From Nocardia sp. (GTDB taxonomy: Bacteria; Actinomycetota; Actinomycetes; Mycobacteriales; Mycobacteriaceae): 6,093 nucleotides of DNA. The notes under the pieces were generated by a model. It worked only from the letters and a program-made list of their open reading frames with translations, ran no database searches and was not told the origin of the DNA. The position numbers and the translations under genes are program-made. Shown in pieces: positions 1 through 5,139 of the stretch. Where the stretch lies: positions 1 through 6,093 of the forward strand of contig JABFXT010000672.1 in NCBI GenBank assembly GCA_013361595.1. Direction: 5' to 3'. Each line of letters begins with the position of its first letter. Within the stretch, counting starts at the first letter, position 1.

Positions 1-253
1 GTATGTGAGCCGTCCCGAGCTCTCCCGGCCACCTTTTCCCACCCCGCCCCACCGGGATCCTCCACCGCGCTCCACCCACCCGTCCGACTGGGCGTGAACA
101 GGGGGTTTGCTGGAAGTTGACGGAGCCCGCCGGAGCCGGTGGCGGTGGACGCGCGCAAGGAGGCAGGGCCCGCGAAAAGTTCACCCTGCCGGTGATAGCT
201 GGGGTGACCTGCGAAATCGGTCGGCCGGGGAGCCACATCACCCCGTGTTTCGA
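1..253. other. Upstream intergenic region without a convincing gene
   Basis: I see no supported coding region before mraZ. The one forward frame here (TTG at 107 to 358) has no good ribosome site, runs through the mraZ promoter and MraZ boxes, and gives an Arg-rich product with no recognisable domain. The left end (about 29-78) is strongly C-rich on this strand. On the opposite strand it reads as TGG-containing blocks, some at 10-bp intervals. Bases 181-244 carry several TCACC/GGTGA inverted repeats. The upstream neighbour gene lies outside the window, so its orientation is unknown. Confidence 0.6.
181..244. repeat. Iterated TCACC/GGTGA inverted repeats
   Basis: TCACC (181-185) and GGTGA (191-195) form a 5-bp inverted repeat with a 5-nt centre. 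GGGGTGA (201-207) and TCACCCC (238-244) form a perfect 7-bp inverted repeat 30 nt apart. The first arm can also pair with the GGGTGA at 202-207. They lie just upstream of the mraZ -35 element, where a regulator site would be plausible. The arms are short, so chance is possible. Confidence 0.3.
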
Positions 254-281
254 TTGAAAGTGGGGGAAAGTGGGGTAATGT
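254..281 (+). promoter_or_regulatory. Predicted housekeeping (sigma-70/SigA type) promoter of mraZ and the dcw cluster
   Basis: TTGAAA at 254-259 matches the -35 consensus TTGACA at 5 of 6 positions. After a 16-bp spacer, TAATGT at 276-281 fits the actinobacterial -10 pattern TANNNT. Transcription would start near 288, giving a leader of about 80 nt before the mraZ TTG. The MraZ boxes cover the spacer and the -10, which is the expected geometry for autorepression. The promoter is predicted from sequence alone. Confidence 0.6.
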
Positions 282-283
282 GG
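257..283 (+). promoter_or_regulatory. MraZ operator: three direct repeats with 10-bp period
   Basis: AAAGTGG at 257-263, AAAGTGG at 267-273 and AATGTGG at 277-283 are separated by 3-nt spacers (GGG, GGT). Each box therefore recurs every 10 bp, about one helical turn. Read another way, this is TGGGG, TGGGG, TGGAG with 5-nt gaps, the arrangement described for the E. coli MraZ operator (TGGGN repeats). AAAGTG repeats with 3-nt spacers are described for mollicute MraZ. The location at the mraZ promoter and the match to both descriptions make autoregulation the best reading. Confidence 0.8.
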
Positions 284-316
284 AGCGCGCACTACAGGAG
301 AGGCCGTGAGGCACTC

Positions 317-333
317 GACCGGCCCAGCCGGTC
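317..333 (+). repeat. Hairpin in the mraZ leader
   Basis: GACCGGC (317-323) and GCCGGTC (327-333) form a perfect 7-bp stem with a CCA loop, 24 nt upstream of the mraZ ribosome site. No U-tract follows, so it does not look like an intrinsic terminator. It may influence leader stability or translation, or be a GC-rich coincidence. Confidence 0.4.
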
Positions 334-356
334 AACACCATTCGAGGTGGTCCGGT

Positions 357-363
357 AGGAGGT
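357..363 (+). promoter_or_regulatory. Strong ribosome binding site of mraZ
   Basis: AGGAGGT ends 6 nt before the TTG at 370. This near-perfect Shine-Dalgarno fixes the unusual TTG start. The protein then begins [15 protein letters not shown], the conserved N-terminus of MraZ. Confidence 0.85.
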
Positions 364-369
364 ATCGGG

Positions 370-801
370 TTGTTTCTCGGTACTTACACACCTCGTCTGG
401 ACGACAAAGGGCGGCTCACGTTGCCCGCGAAGTTTCGAGACGATCTGGCGGGAGGGTTGATGGTCACCAAAGGACAGGACCACAGCCTTGCCGTCTATCC
501 GAAGGACGAGTTCAGCGCGCTCGCCCGGCGCGCCGCGTCGGCATCCCGGAGCAACCCGCAGGCGCGGGCGTTCATCCGGGCGCTGGCAGCGGGTACGGAC
601 GAACAGCGGCTGGATTCGCAGGGCCGGATCGTACTGTCGGCCGAACATCGCCGGTACGCAAACCTCACCCGCGACTGTACGGTCATCGGTTCGGTCGACT
701 TCCTGGAGATATGGGACAAACAGGCGTGGGAGACCTACCTCGCCGAGCACGAGGAGGACTACGCGCAAGCGAGAGACGAGGCACTGGGCGGAATCTTCTA
801 G
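370..801 (+). CDS. mraZ: Transcriptional regulator MraZ
   Basis: MraZ is a ring-forming DNA-binding protein of the SpoVT/AbrB-like fold, encoded at the head of most dcw clusters. It binds direct repeats upstream of its own gene and modulates transcription of the cluster. This protein has 143 residues, the length I remember for mycobacterial MraZ. The two characteristic DxxxR motifs are present: D11-R15 in [14 protein letters not shown], and D82-R86 in [10 protein letters not shown]. Each sits in one half of the tandem-domain protein. The C-terminus (DEALGGIF) is also typical. The start is TTG with AGGAGGT six bases upstream. The three boxes at 257-283 are its likely target. It is the first gene in the window, and 277 bp separate it from rsmH. 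Nothing is broken or missing. Whether it represses or activates in this species cannot be read from sequence. Confidence 0.97.
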   Translation: MFLGTYTPRLDDKGRLTLPAKFRDDLAGGLMVTKGQDHSLAVYPKDEFSALARRAASASRSNPQARAFIRALAAGTDEQRLDSQGRIVLSAEHRRYANLTRDCTVIGSVDFLEIWDKQAWETYLAEHEEDYAQARDEALGGIF

Positions 802-832
802 CCCGCGCGAGTGCCACGCGGCCTCTGCCCGG

Positions 833-931
833 ATGCGGACCCTGACGTACTTCCCCGACGCCAGGTGCCGCTTCGGTCAGAGACCCCGCGGCATTCGTAT
901 CGTCACCGATTTCCTTCTGGCGCACAGATAG
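833..931 (+). CDS. Possible 32-codon leader ORF overlapping the mraW RNA hairpin (doubtful)
   Basis: An ATG at 833 opens 32 codons ending in TAG (929-931), followed at once by an in-frame TGA (932-934). The peptide begins MRTLTYFPDARC and has no domain. It lies in the same frame as rsmH, but the two stops cut it off. From memory, the annotated N-terminus of M. tuberculosis RsmH contains a similar TLAYFPNAR segment. That similarity is best explained by conservation of the underlying RNA (the CTTCCCC loop encodes part of YFP) rather than of a peptide. There is no clear Shine-Dalgarno before the ATG. I list it because of the resemblance, but consider translation unlikely. Confidence 0.2.
   Translation: MRTLTYFPDARCRFGQRPRGIRIVTDFLLAHR
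835..871 (+). promoter_or_regulatory. mraW RNA motif: hairpin with conserved CUUCCCC loop
   Basis: The stem pairs GCGG (835-838) with CCGC (868-871), CCTG (841-844) with CAGG (862-865), and CGT (846-848) with ACG (858-860). A 2x2 internal loop and one A-C mismatch interrupt it. The terminal loop (849-857) holds CTTCCCC at 850-856. The mraW RNA motif was described computationally as a hairpin with a conserved CUUCCCC loop upstream of mraW in actinobacteria. Position, loop and gene context all match. Its function is not known. A cis-regulatory role on rsmH and the genes behind it is the usual suggestion. The exact outer limits are uncertain. Confidence 0.75.
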
Positions 932-1018
932 TGAGCGCGCCGGATCGAGCGGCGGCGCGGCCGCATCTCGCGCAATCAATTGTTCGCCCGCTTCGGCGCC
1001 GGTGATCCGCATCCACAC

Positions 1019-1045
1019 GGTCGCGGCGCGACCCGAATCGGGTCG
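1019..1045 (+). repeat. Overlapping, mutually exclusive inverted repeats before rsmH
   Basis: GGTCGC (1019-1024) and GCGACC (1028-1033) form a 6-bp stem with a 3-nt loop. CGACCCGA (1029-1036) and TCGGGTCG (1038-1045) form a perfect 8-bp inverted repeat around one central A. As RNA this would be CGACCC and GGGTCG closing a 5-nt GAATC loop. The two stems share 1029-1033, so only one can form at a time. The same CGACC can also pair with GGTCG at 1072-1076, which includes the end of the rsmH ribosome site. A switch is conceivable but unproven. Confidence 0.4.
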
Positions 1046-1067
1046 TCACGGAGCGAGGCATGGATCC

Positions 1068-1073
1068 GGGAGG
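1068..1073 (+). promoter_or_regulatory. Ribosome binding site that decides the rsmH start
   Basis: GGGAGG ends 5 nt before the in-frame TTG at 1079. The farther in-frame TTG at 980 has no purine-rich site before it. The shorter start also places the conserved HVPVLL motif at residues 10-15, as is normal for RsmH. Confidence 0.75.
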
Positions 1074-1078
1074 TCGAT

Positions 1079-2056
1079 TTGAACCGTGAGCAGCACGGCA
1101 CACGACACGTCCCTGTTCTGCTCACCCGCGCAGCCGAATTGCTCGACCCGGTACTCGACACACCGGCAGCTGTCTATCTGGACGCGACACTCGGGCTCGG
1201 TGGTCACGCCGAGTATTTCCTGCGCACCCACGCCGATCTCCGGCTCGTAGGTCTCGATCGCGATACCCGCGCACTCGCGCTCAGCACCGAACGCCTCCGG
1301 CCCTATACCGACCGGATCACACTCGTGCACACCCGATACGACGGAATCGCCGAGGCGCTCGGGCAGGCGGGTCTGCCCGCCGCCGGCTCGGTGAGCGGCA
1401 TCCTGATGGATCTCGGTGTCTCGTCCATGCAGCTGGACGAGGCCGACCGCGGTTTCGCCTACTCCGTGGACGCACCGCTGGATATGCGGATGGACGCGAC
1501 CACCGGCCCGACCGCCGCGGATGTGCTCAACACCTACAGCAAGGGCGAGATCGCCAGGGTCCTGAAGGTCTACGGCGAGGAGCGTTTCGCGAACAAGATC
1601 GCCGCCGAGATCGTGCGCAGGCGGGCCCGGCAACCGCTGCGGACCAGTGCCGAACTGGTGAGCCTGCTCTACGACACCATTCCCGCCCCCGCCCGGCGAA
1701 CCGGCGGCCATCCGGCCAAGCGGACCTTCCAGGCGCTGCGGGTCGAGGTGAACGGTGAACTCGATTCACTGCGCGCGGCGCTACCGGCCGCGTTGGCGGC
1801 CCTGCGACCGGGCGGGCGGATCGTGGTCATGTCCTATCAATCGCTCGAGGACCGGGTCGTCAAACACGAACTGGCCGATCGCGCGAAATCCCGTACTCCG
1901 GTCGGACTTCCGGTCGAGCTGCCCGGTATGGGCCCGGAGTTCCGCATCTTGACCCGGGGCGCCGAACAGGCGGGTCCGGCCGAGATCGAGGAGAACCCGC
2001 GTGCCGCGCCGGTCCGGATGCGCGCGGCCGAGAAGATCGTGCAGGAGGCGGGATGA
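1079..2056 (+). CDS. rsmH: 16S rRNA (cytosine(1402)-N(4))-methyltransferase RsmH (MraW)
   Basis: RsmH uses S-adenosylmethionine to methylate N4 of C1402 in 16S rRNA, in the decoding centre of the 30S subunit. It is cytoplasmic and is a standard dcw member. I take TTG 1079 as start, giving 325 residues, close to the family's usual 310-330. Visible motifs are HVPVLL (10-15), the SAM-binding [11 protein letters not shown] (35-45) and GLDRD (58-62). Next come [10 protein letters not shown] (111-120), RGFAY (124-128), PLDMRMD (133-139) and YGEERFA (165-171). Toward the end are [15 protein letters not shown] (211-225), [10 protein letters not shown] (253-262) and [14 protein letters not shown] (306-319). 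The family's more common FHSLEDR is YQSLEDR here, as I recall for actinobacterial homologues. The frame is open back to 980. That extension (33 residues, Arg/Gly-rich) resembles no domain and contains the overlapping inverted repeats. In-frame TAG-TGA stops at 929-934 bar any longer form. The gene ends in ATGA, overlapping a 75-codon frame. Confidence 0.95.
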   Translation: MNREQHGTRHVPVLLTRAAELLDPVLDTPAAVYLDATLGLGGHAEYFLRTHADLRLVGLDRDTRALALSTERLRPYTDRITLVHTRYDGIAEALGQAGLPAAGSVSGILMDLGVSSMQLDEADRGFAYSVDAPLDMRMDATTGPTAADVLNTYSKGEIARVLKVYGEERFANKIAAEIVRRRARQPLRTSAELVSLLYDTIPAPARRTGGHPAKRTFQALRVEVNGELDSLRAALPAALAALRPGGRIVVMSYQSLEDRVVKHELADRAKSRTPVGLPVELPGMGPEFRILTRGAEQAGPAEIEENPRAAPVRMRAAEKIVQEAG

Positions 2057-2280
2057 ACCCGGGCACCGGCCGTACCGCAGCGGCCCGCGGAGCAGCGAAT
2101 TCGCTTGTCCGCGTGCGGCGATTGCGGTACGACGGTGTGCATGCGATATCCGGATATCGCAGAGGTGTTCGCAAAGTCGTGGTGTCAGGGGAGCACCGGC
2201 TGGGCATTACGGACCACAGCACAAACGCGCGCGGGCCGATACCGCGCGCAATCACACCGATACGGGGGTGTCAGGTATGA
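2053..2280 (+). CDS. Hypothetical 75-residue ORF coupled to rsmH and ftsL by ATGA overlaps (doubtful)
   Basis: I do not recognise this protein. Its ATG overlaps the rsmH stop (ATGA, 2053-2056). Its TGA overlaps the start of the next gene (ATGA, 2277-2280). AGGAGG at 2043-2048 sits 4 nt before the ATG, a very good ribosome site. Against a real gene: about two thirds of third codon positions are G or C by my count, lower than its neighbours. It uses four ATA codons and one AGA, which are rare elsewhere in the window. It contains a 20-bp palindrome and an 8-bp GC hairpin, and the product (many Arg, no membrane segment, no motif) looks like translated spacer. One reading is that ribosomes leaving rsmH re-initiate here and pass to ftsL, so the act of translation matters rather than the peptide. 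The other is a non-coding regulatory gap that is open by chance. Confidence 0.35.
   Translation: MNPGTGRTAAARGAANSLVRVRRLRYDGVHAISGYRRGVRKVVVSGEHRLGITDHSTNARGPIPRAITPIRGCQV
2142..2161. promoter_or_regulatory. Perfect 20-bp palindrome, candidate operator
   Basis: TGCGATATCC (2142-2151) is followed directly by its exact reverse complement (2152-2161), and the symmetry stops at both flanks. A perfect 20-bp palindrome is rare by chance in a window this size, and its AT-rich halves stand out in GC-rich DNA. As RNA it would make an 8-bp stem with a CCGG loop. It lies 86 bp after rsmH and 116 bp before the ftsL-type gene. The symmetry suits a dimeric regulator such as a TetR-type protein, but no regulator is identified. 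Confidence 0.5.
2181..2275 (+). repeat. 9-bp direct repeat GGTGTCAGG flanking the ftsL leader
   Basis: GGTGTCAGG occurs at 2181-2189 and again at 2267-2275. The second copy ends one base before the ATG at 2277 and overlaps the likely ribosome site. It may be a chance duplication or paired sites. The evidence is limited to the match itself. Confidence 0.3.
2227..2249 (+). repeat. Strong GC hairpin 27 nt before the ftsL-type start
   Basis: GCGCGCGG (2227-2234) and CCGCGCGC (2242-2249) form a perfect 8-bp stem around a 7-nt loop, GCCGATA. No U-tract follows, so it is not a standard terminator. Its place just ahead of the ftsL-type ribosome site suggests an effect on translation or RNA stability. 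Confidence 0.5.
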
Positions 2281-3170
2281 GCGTGAGCACACGTACCGAG
2301 ACCGGGCGGCCGGCTCGGCGGGTACACGACGCGGAACGGGTGAAATCCGGTGCGGCGCAGCGGGCATACGCCCGGCGCCGCCAACGCACCGGCGGACCCG
2401 GCGCGGCACCGGTGGCCGCGCCGCGTACCGAACTGGCGGGGCGGGGTCCGTTCGTGGCCGCGATCCTGGCCATGTTCGGCTGTGGACTCGCGCTCACCCT
2501 GGTACTGACCACACGCGCCGCCGAGGACAGCTATCAGCTCAGCGACGCACGCGAGGCCAACCGGGTGCTCTCCGACGAACGTGCCGCCCTGCAGCGCGAG
2601 GTCGCCGCGGCCGATTCGCCGCCCGAACTCGCCACCCGCGCACGTGAACTCGGCATGATCCCGGCCCGGGATCCGGCCCGGCTGGTGGTGGCCCCGGACG
2701 GGACGGTCACTGTGTTCGGTGAACCGAAGCCCGCGCAGGGTCCGCCTGCTCCGCCGCTGAACGGGCCGCCGCGCGGCGGGGCGCCCCGCACCGGCCCCGC
2801 CCCGGTGGAACGGATCGTGCCGGTGCCGGCCCTGCCGCGGTCGGATTCCGCCACGCCGAGCCCCGGCGATGTACTCGCGGCACCCGGCGCCGATCCCACT
2901 CCGGTGCCGCAGCAGGCCGAGGGCGTTCCGGCGCCGGATGTACCGGCTCCGGCCCCATCGGTGGCCCCGGAAGGGGACGCACCGGCCGACGGGGGCATCC
3001 CGCAGCCCGCTCCGGCCGAGGGTGCCGCTCCGGCCGATGTTCCCGCTCCGGTCGAGGGCGCGGCGCCCGCCCCGGCCGATGTTCCGGCACCGGTGGACGT
3101 GCCGGGTGCCACCGAACCCACTCCGGTCGCGCCGTTGCCGCCCGTTACGGCGGGTGAGGAGATGCGATGA
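2277..3170 (+). CDS. ftsL: FtsL-type septum formation membrane protein with Pro/Ala-rich tail
   Basis: FtsL is a small bitopic divisome protein. With FtsB/DivIC and FtsQ it activates the FtsW-FtsI septal synthase. This protein has 297 residues, against roughly 100-120 for classical FtsL. It has a basic cytoplasmic N-terminus (1-55, many Arg) and one membrane segment (about 57-79, GPFVAAILAMFGCGLALTLV). A short extracytoplasmic coiled coil follows (about 82-112, SYQLSDAREANRVLSDERAAL), then the ELGMIPARDPARLVVAPDG segment (124-142) typical of the family. From about 150 the tail is almost entirely Pro, Ala, Val and Gly. The mycobacterial equivalent between rsmH and pbpB is annotated, as I recall, as a proline-rich membrane protein. 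I chose ATG 2277: upstream codons in this frame lie in the rsmH-ftsL gap, and a G-rich site (2264-2270) precedes it by 6 nt. The gene overlaps pbpB by ATGA, implying coupled translation. Assignment rests on topology, position and the LGMIP segment. Confidence 0.8.
   Translation: MSVSTRTETGRPARRVHDAERVKSGAAQRAYARRRQRTGGPGAAPVAAPRTELAGRGPFVAAILAMFGCGLALTLVLTTRAAEDSYQLSDAREANRVLSDERAALQREVAAADSPPELATRARELGMIPARDPARLVVAPDGTVTVFGEPKPAQGPPAPPLNGPPRGGAPRTGPAPVERIVPVPALPRSDSATPSPGDVLAAPGADPTPVPQQAEGVPAPDVPAPAPSVAPEGDAPADGGIPQPAPAEGAAPADVPAPVEGAAPAPADVPAPVDVPGATEPTPVAPLPPVTAGEEMR
3024..3092 (+). repeat. 42-bp tandem coding repeat in the FtsL-type tail
   Basis: The residues APADVPAPV occur at 251-259 and 265-273 of the FtsL-type protein. 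Beneath them the bases CCGGCCGATGTTCC recur at 3030-3043 and 3072-3085, 42 bp (14 codons) apart. A looser copy, APDVPAPAP, lies at residues 219-227. This suggests the tail has grown by in-frame duplication and may vary in length between strains. Confidence 0.55.
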
Positions 3171-5125
3171 ACCGGCGCGGTTCGGGGCGCGGCCGCGATT
3201 CCGCGCCGAGATCCCGGGCCGCGGTCGGGCGCGGGAAGTCGAAGCAGAAATCCGCCGAGGTGGCCGAATCGGCCCGACCACGTCCGCCCACGCGGTCGCG
3301 CCCGAATTCTCGATCCGCGCCGAACGGCCCGGTCCGGGTCCGGCTCGGCGTGGGCCGGTTGATCATGCTGGTGGCGCTGACCGTGGTGGCGCTGCAACTG
3401 CTGTGGATCCAGACCATCGCCGCGCCGACCCTGTCGGCGCAGGCGGCCGGGCAGCGCACCGCGTATCAGGACCTGCCCGCCACCCGGGGCACCATCACCG
3501 ACCGCAACGGCAAATCACTGGCGTTCACCGTCACCGCGCAATCGCTGAACTTCCAGCCGGTCCGGGTCCGCAAGGATCTCGCCGACGCCCGGGCGAAGGA
3601 CGATACGGCACCCGACCCCGATCGGCGGCTCGAGGATATCGCGCGCACCGTGCACCAGGTGCTCGGTGCCGAGGGGCCCGGGGAAGCCGAGTTGCTGGAC
3701 AAGCTGCGCAGCGATCAGACCTTCGTCTACCTGGCGCGCAATGTCGACCCGCGCAAGGCCGACGAGATCACGGCGAAATTCCCCGAGATCGGGACCGAGC
3801 GGCAGGATCCGCGCGATTATCCGGGCGGTGCGCTGGCGGCCAATATCGTCGGTGCCACCGGCTGGGACGGCCACGGCCGGGTCGGGCTGGAAGCCTCACT
3901 GGATTCGGTACTCGCCGGCACCGACGGCTCCTACACCTACGACCGCGGCTCCGACGGCGCGGTGATCCCCGGCAGCGTCCGCGACCGCCAGCCCGCGGTG
4001 GACGGGAACAACGTCGAACTCACACTGGACTCCTACCTGCAGAATCATGTGCAGCAGCAGGTACAGCAGGCCAAAGACCGATCCGGCGCGAAATCGGCGT
4101 CCGCGGTGGTCCTGGACGCCAAGACCGGCCAGGTGCTGGCCATGGCCAACGACAACACGTTCAATCCGGCGCTCGGTCCACAGCACTGGGATCCGGCCGG
4201 GCTGGACAACCCGTCGGTGACCCAGCCCTTCGAGCCGGGCTCGGTGAACAAGGTGGTCACCGCGGCCGCGGCCGTCGAGTACGGGCTCACCACACCCGAC
4301 GAGGTGCACCAGGTACCGGGTCGTATCGATATGTCCGGAGTCACCGTCGGCGACGCCTGGGAACACGGTGTCGCTCCGTACACCACCACCGGGATCTTCG
4401 GTAAGTCCTCGAATGTGGGCACCCTCATGCTGGCGCAGCGGGTGGGTGAGGACCGGTTCGCCGATATGCTCGAACGCTTCGGCCTGGGCCGCCGAACCGA
4501 GGTCGGACTCCCCGGTGAGAGTTCCGGGCGGCTGCCGGCCCGGGACCAGTGGTCCGGTGGTACCTTCGCCAACCTGCCGATCGGTCAGGGTCTTTCGATG
4601 ACCACGCTGCAGATGACCGGGATGTACCAGGCCATCGCCAACGACGGGGTCCGGATACCGCCGCGTATCGTGCGCGCGACCGTGGCGCCCGACGGGACCC
4701 GCAGCGAGGAGCCGGCTCCCGAAGGCGTGCGGGTGGTGAGCCCGCAGACCTCGCGGGTGCTGCGCACCATGTTCCAGTCGGTACTGCAGAACGATCCGAC
4801 CGGGGTGCAGATGGGAACCGGGTCCGCGGCCGCCGTCGACGGGTACCGGATCGCCGGGAAGACCGGTACGGCGCAGCAGGTCGATCCGAACTGTGGCTGC
4901 TATTCGAGTTCCTCGTACTGGATCACCTTCGCCGGTATCGCGCCCGCGGACGATCCGCGCTACGTGATCGGAATGATGCTCGACGCGCCGGTGCGCAGTG
5001 CCGACGGTAGCGGCGGGCAGTCGGCGGCACCGCTGTTCCACGACATCGCGTCCTGGGCCCTGCAGCGCGATCGGATACCACCGTCGAGCGAACCGGAACG
5101 GCAGTTCGTCCTGCAGGCGTCGTGA
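3167..5125 (+). CDS. pbpB: Septal peptidoglycan transpeptidase PbpB (FtsI, class B PBP, PBP3-type)
   Basis: This D,D-transpeptidase cross-links septal peptidoglycan with its SEDS partner FtsW and is a beta-lactam target. It has 652 residues. The N-terminus (1-60) is cytoplasmic and rich in Arg, Lys, Pro and Ser. One membrane anchor follows (about 63-86). The pedestal/dimerisation domain spans about 104-270 and opens with RGTITDRNG (107-115). The transpeptidase domain covers about 310-630. Its catalytic motifs are intact: S359-V-N-K362 with nucleophile Ser359 (EPGSVNK), S414-S-N416, and K565-T-G567 (GKTGTAQ). There is no PASTA domain. The only two cysteines form a CxC pair (576, 578) just after KTG. 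The C-terminus (VLQAS) resembles what I remember of M. tuberculosis PbpB. GAGGAG (3156-3161) lies 5 nt before the ATG, which overlaps the ftsL stop. FtsL and PbpB act in one complex, so tight coupling fits. Confidence 0.96.
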   Translation: MNRRGSGRGRDSAPRSRAAVGRGKSKQKSAEVAESARPRPPTRSRPNSRSAPNGPVRVRLGVGRLIMLVALTVVALQLLWIQTIAAPTLSAQAAGQRTAYQDLPATRGTITDRNGKSLAFTVTAQSLNFQPVRVRKDLADARAKDDTAPDPDRRLEDIARTVHQVLGAEGPGEAELLDKLRSDQTFVYLARNVDPRKADEITAKFPEIGTERQDPRDYPGGALAANIVGATGWDGHGRVGLEASLDSVLAGTDGSYTYDRGSDGAVIPGSVRDRQPAVDGNNVELTLDSYLQNHVQQQVQQAKDRSGAKSASAVVLDAKTGQVLAMANDNTFNPALGPQHWDPAGLDNPSVTQPFEPGSVNKVVTAAAAVEYGLTTPDEVHQVPGRIDMSGVTVGDAWEHGVAPYTTTGIFGKSSNVGTLMLAQRVGEDRFADMLERFGLGRRTEVGLPGESSGRLPARDQWSGGTFANLPIGQGLSMTTLQMTGMYQAIANDGVRIPPRIVRATVAPDGTRSEEPAPEGVRVVSPQTSRVLRTMFQSVLQNDPTGVQMGTGSAAAVDGYRIAGKTGTAQQVDPNCGCYSSSSYWITFAGIAPADDPRYVIGMMLDAPVRSADGSGGQSAAPLFHDIASWALQRDRIPPSSEPERQFVLQAS

Positions 5126-5139
5126 TTCGGCGAACCGGC

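Noticed and set aside
107..358. 83-residue forward frame upstream of mraZ
   Set aside because: TTG start without a ribosome site, Arg-rich product with no domain, and it runs across the mraZ promoter, operator and leader.
306..845. 179-residue forward frame starting in the mraZ leader
   Set aside because: It is an out-of-frame shadow of mraZ. The true frame gives a complete, conserved MraZ.
262..856. Base pairing between the CTTCCCC loop and the GGGGGAAAG stretch of the MraZ operator
   Set aside because: The operator lies upstream of the predicted transcript start, so it would not be in the same RNA, and the complementarity is imperfect.
980..1078. N-terminal extension of RsmH from the TTG at 980
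   Set aside because: No ribosome site before 980, no conserved motif in the added 33 residues, and a good site directly before TTG 1079.
1060..1089. 9-codon ATG frame overlapping the rsmH start
   Set aside because: No ribosome site of its own, and short ATG-to-stop runs like this are common by chance.
2001..2276. Longer start for the FtsL-type protein inside rsmH
   Set aside because: It would overlap the conserved rsmH C-terminus, and the extra 92 residues have no family similarity. ATG 2277 has a fitting site and position.
2271..3281. Long antisense frames opposite ftsL, pbpB and murE
   Set aside because: Typical shadow frames of high-GC coding DNA. The sense strand carries clear protein families throughout.
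5095..5121. Possible ECF-type promoter (GGAAC, 18-nt spacer, CGTC) at the end of pbpB
   Set aside because: It lies within coding sequence, and such short GC-rich hexamer pairs are frequent in a genome of this composition. Nothing else supports it.
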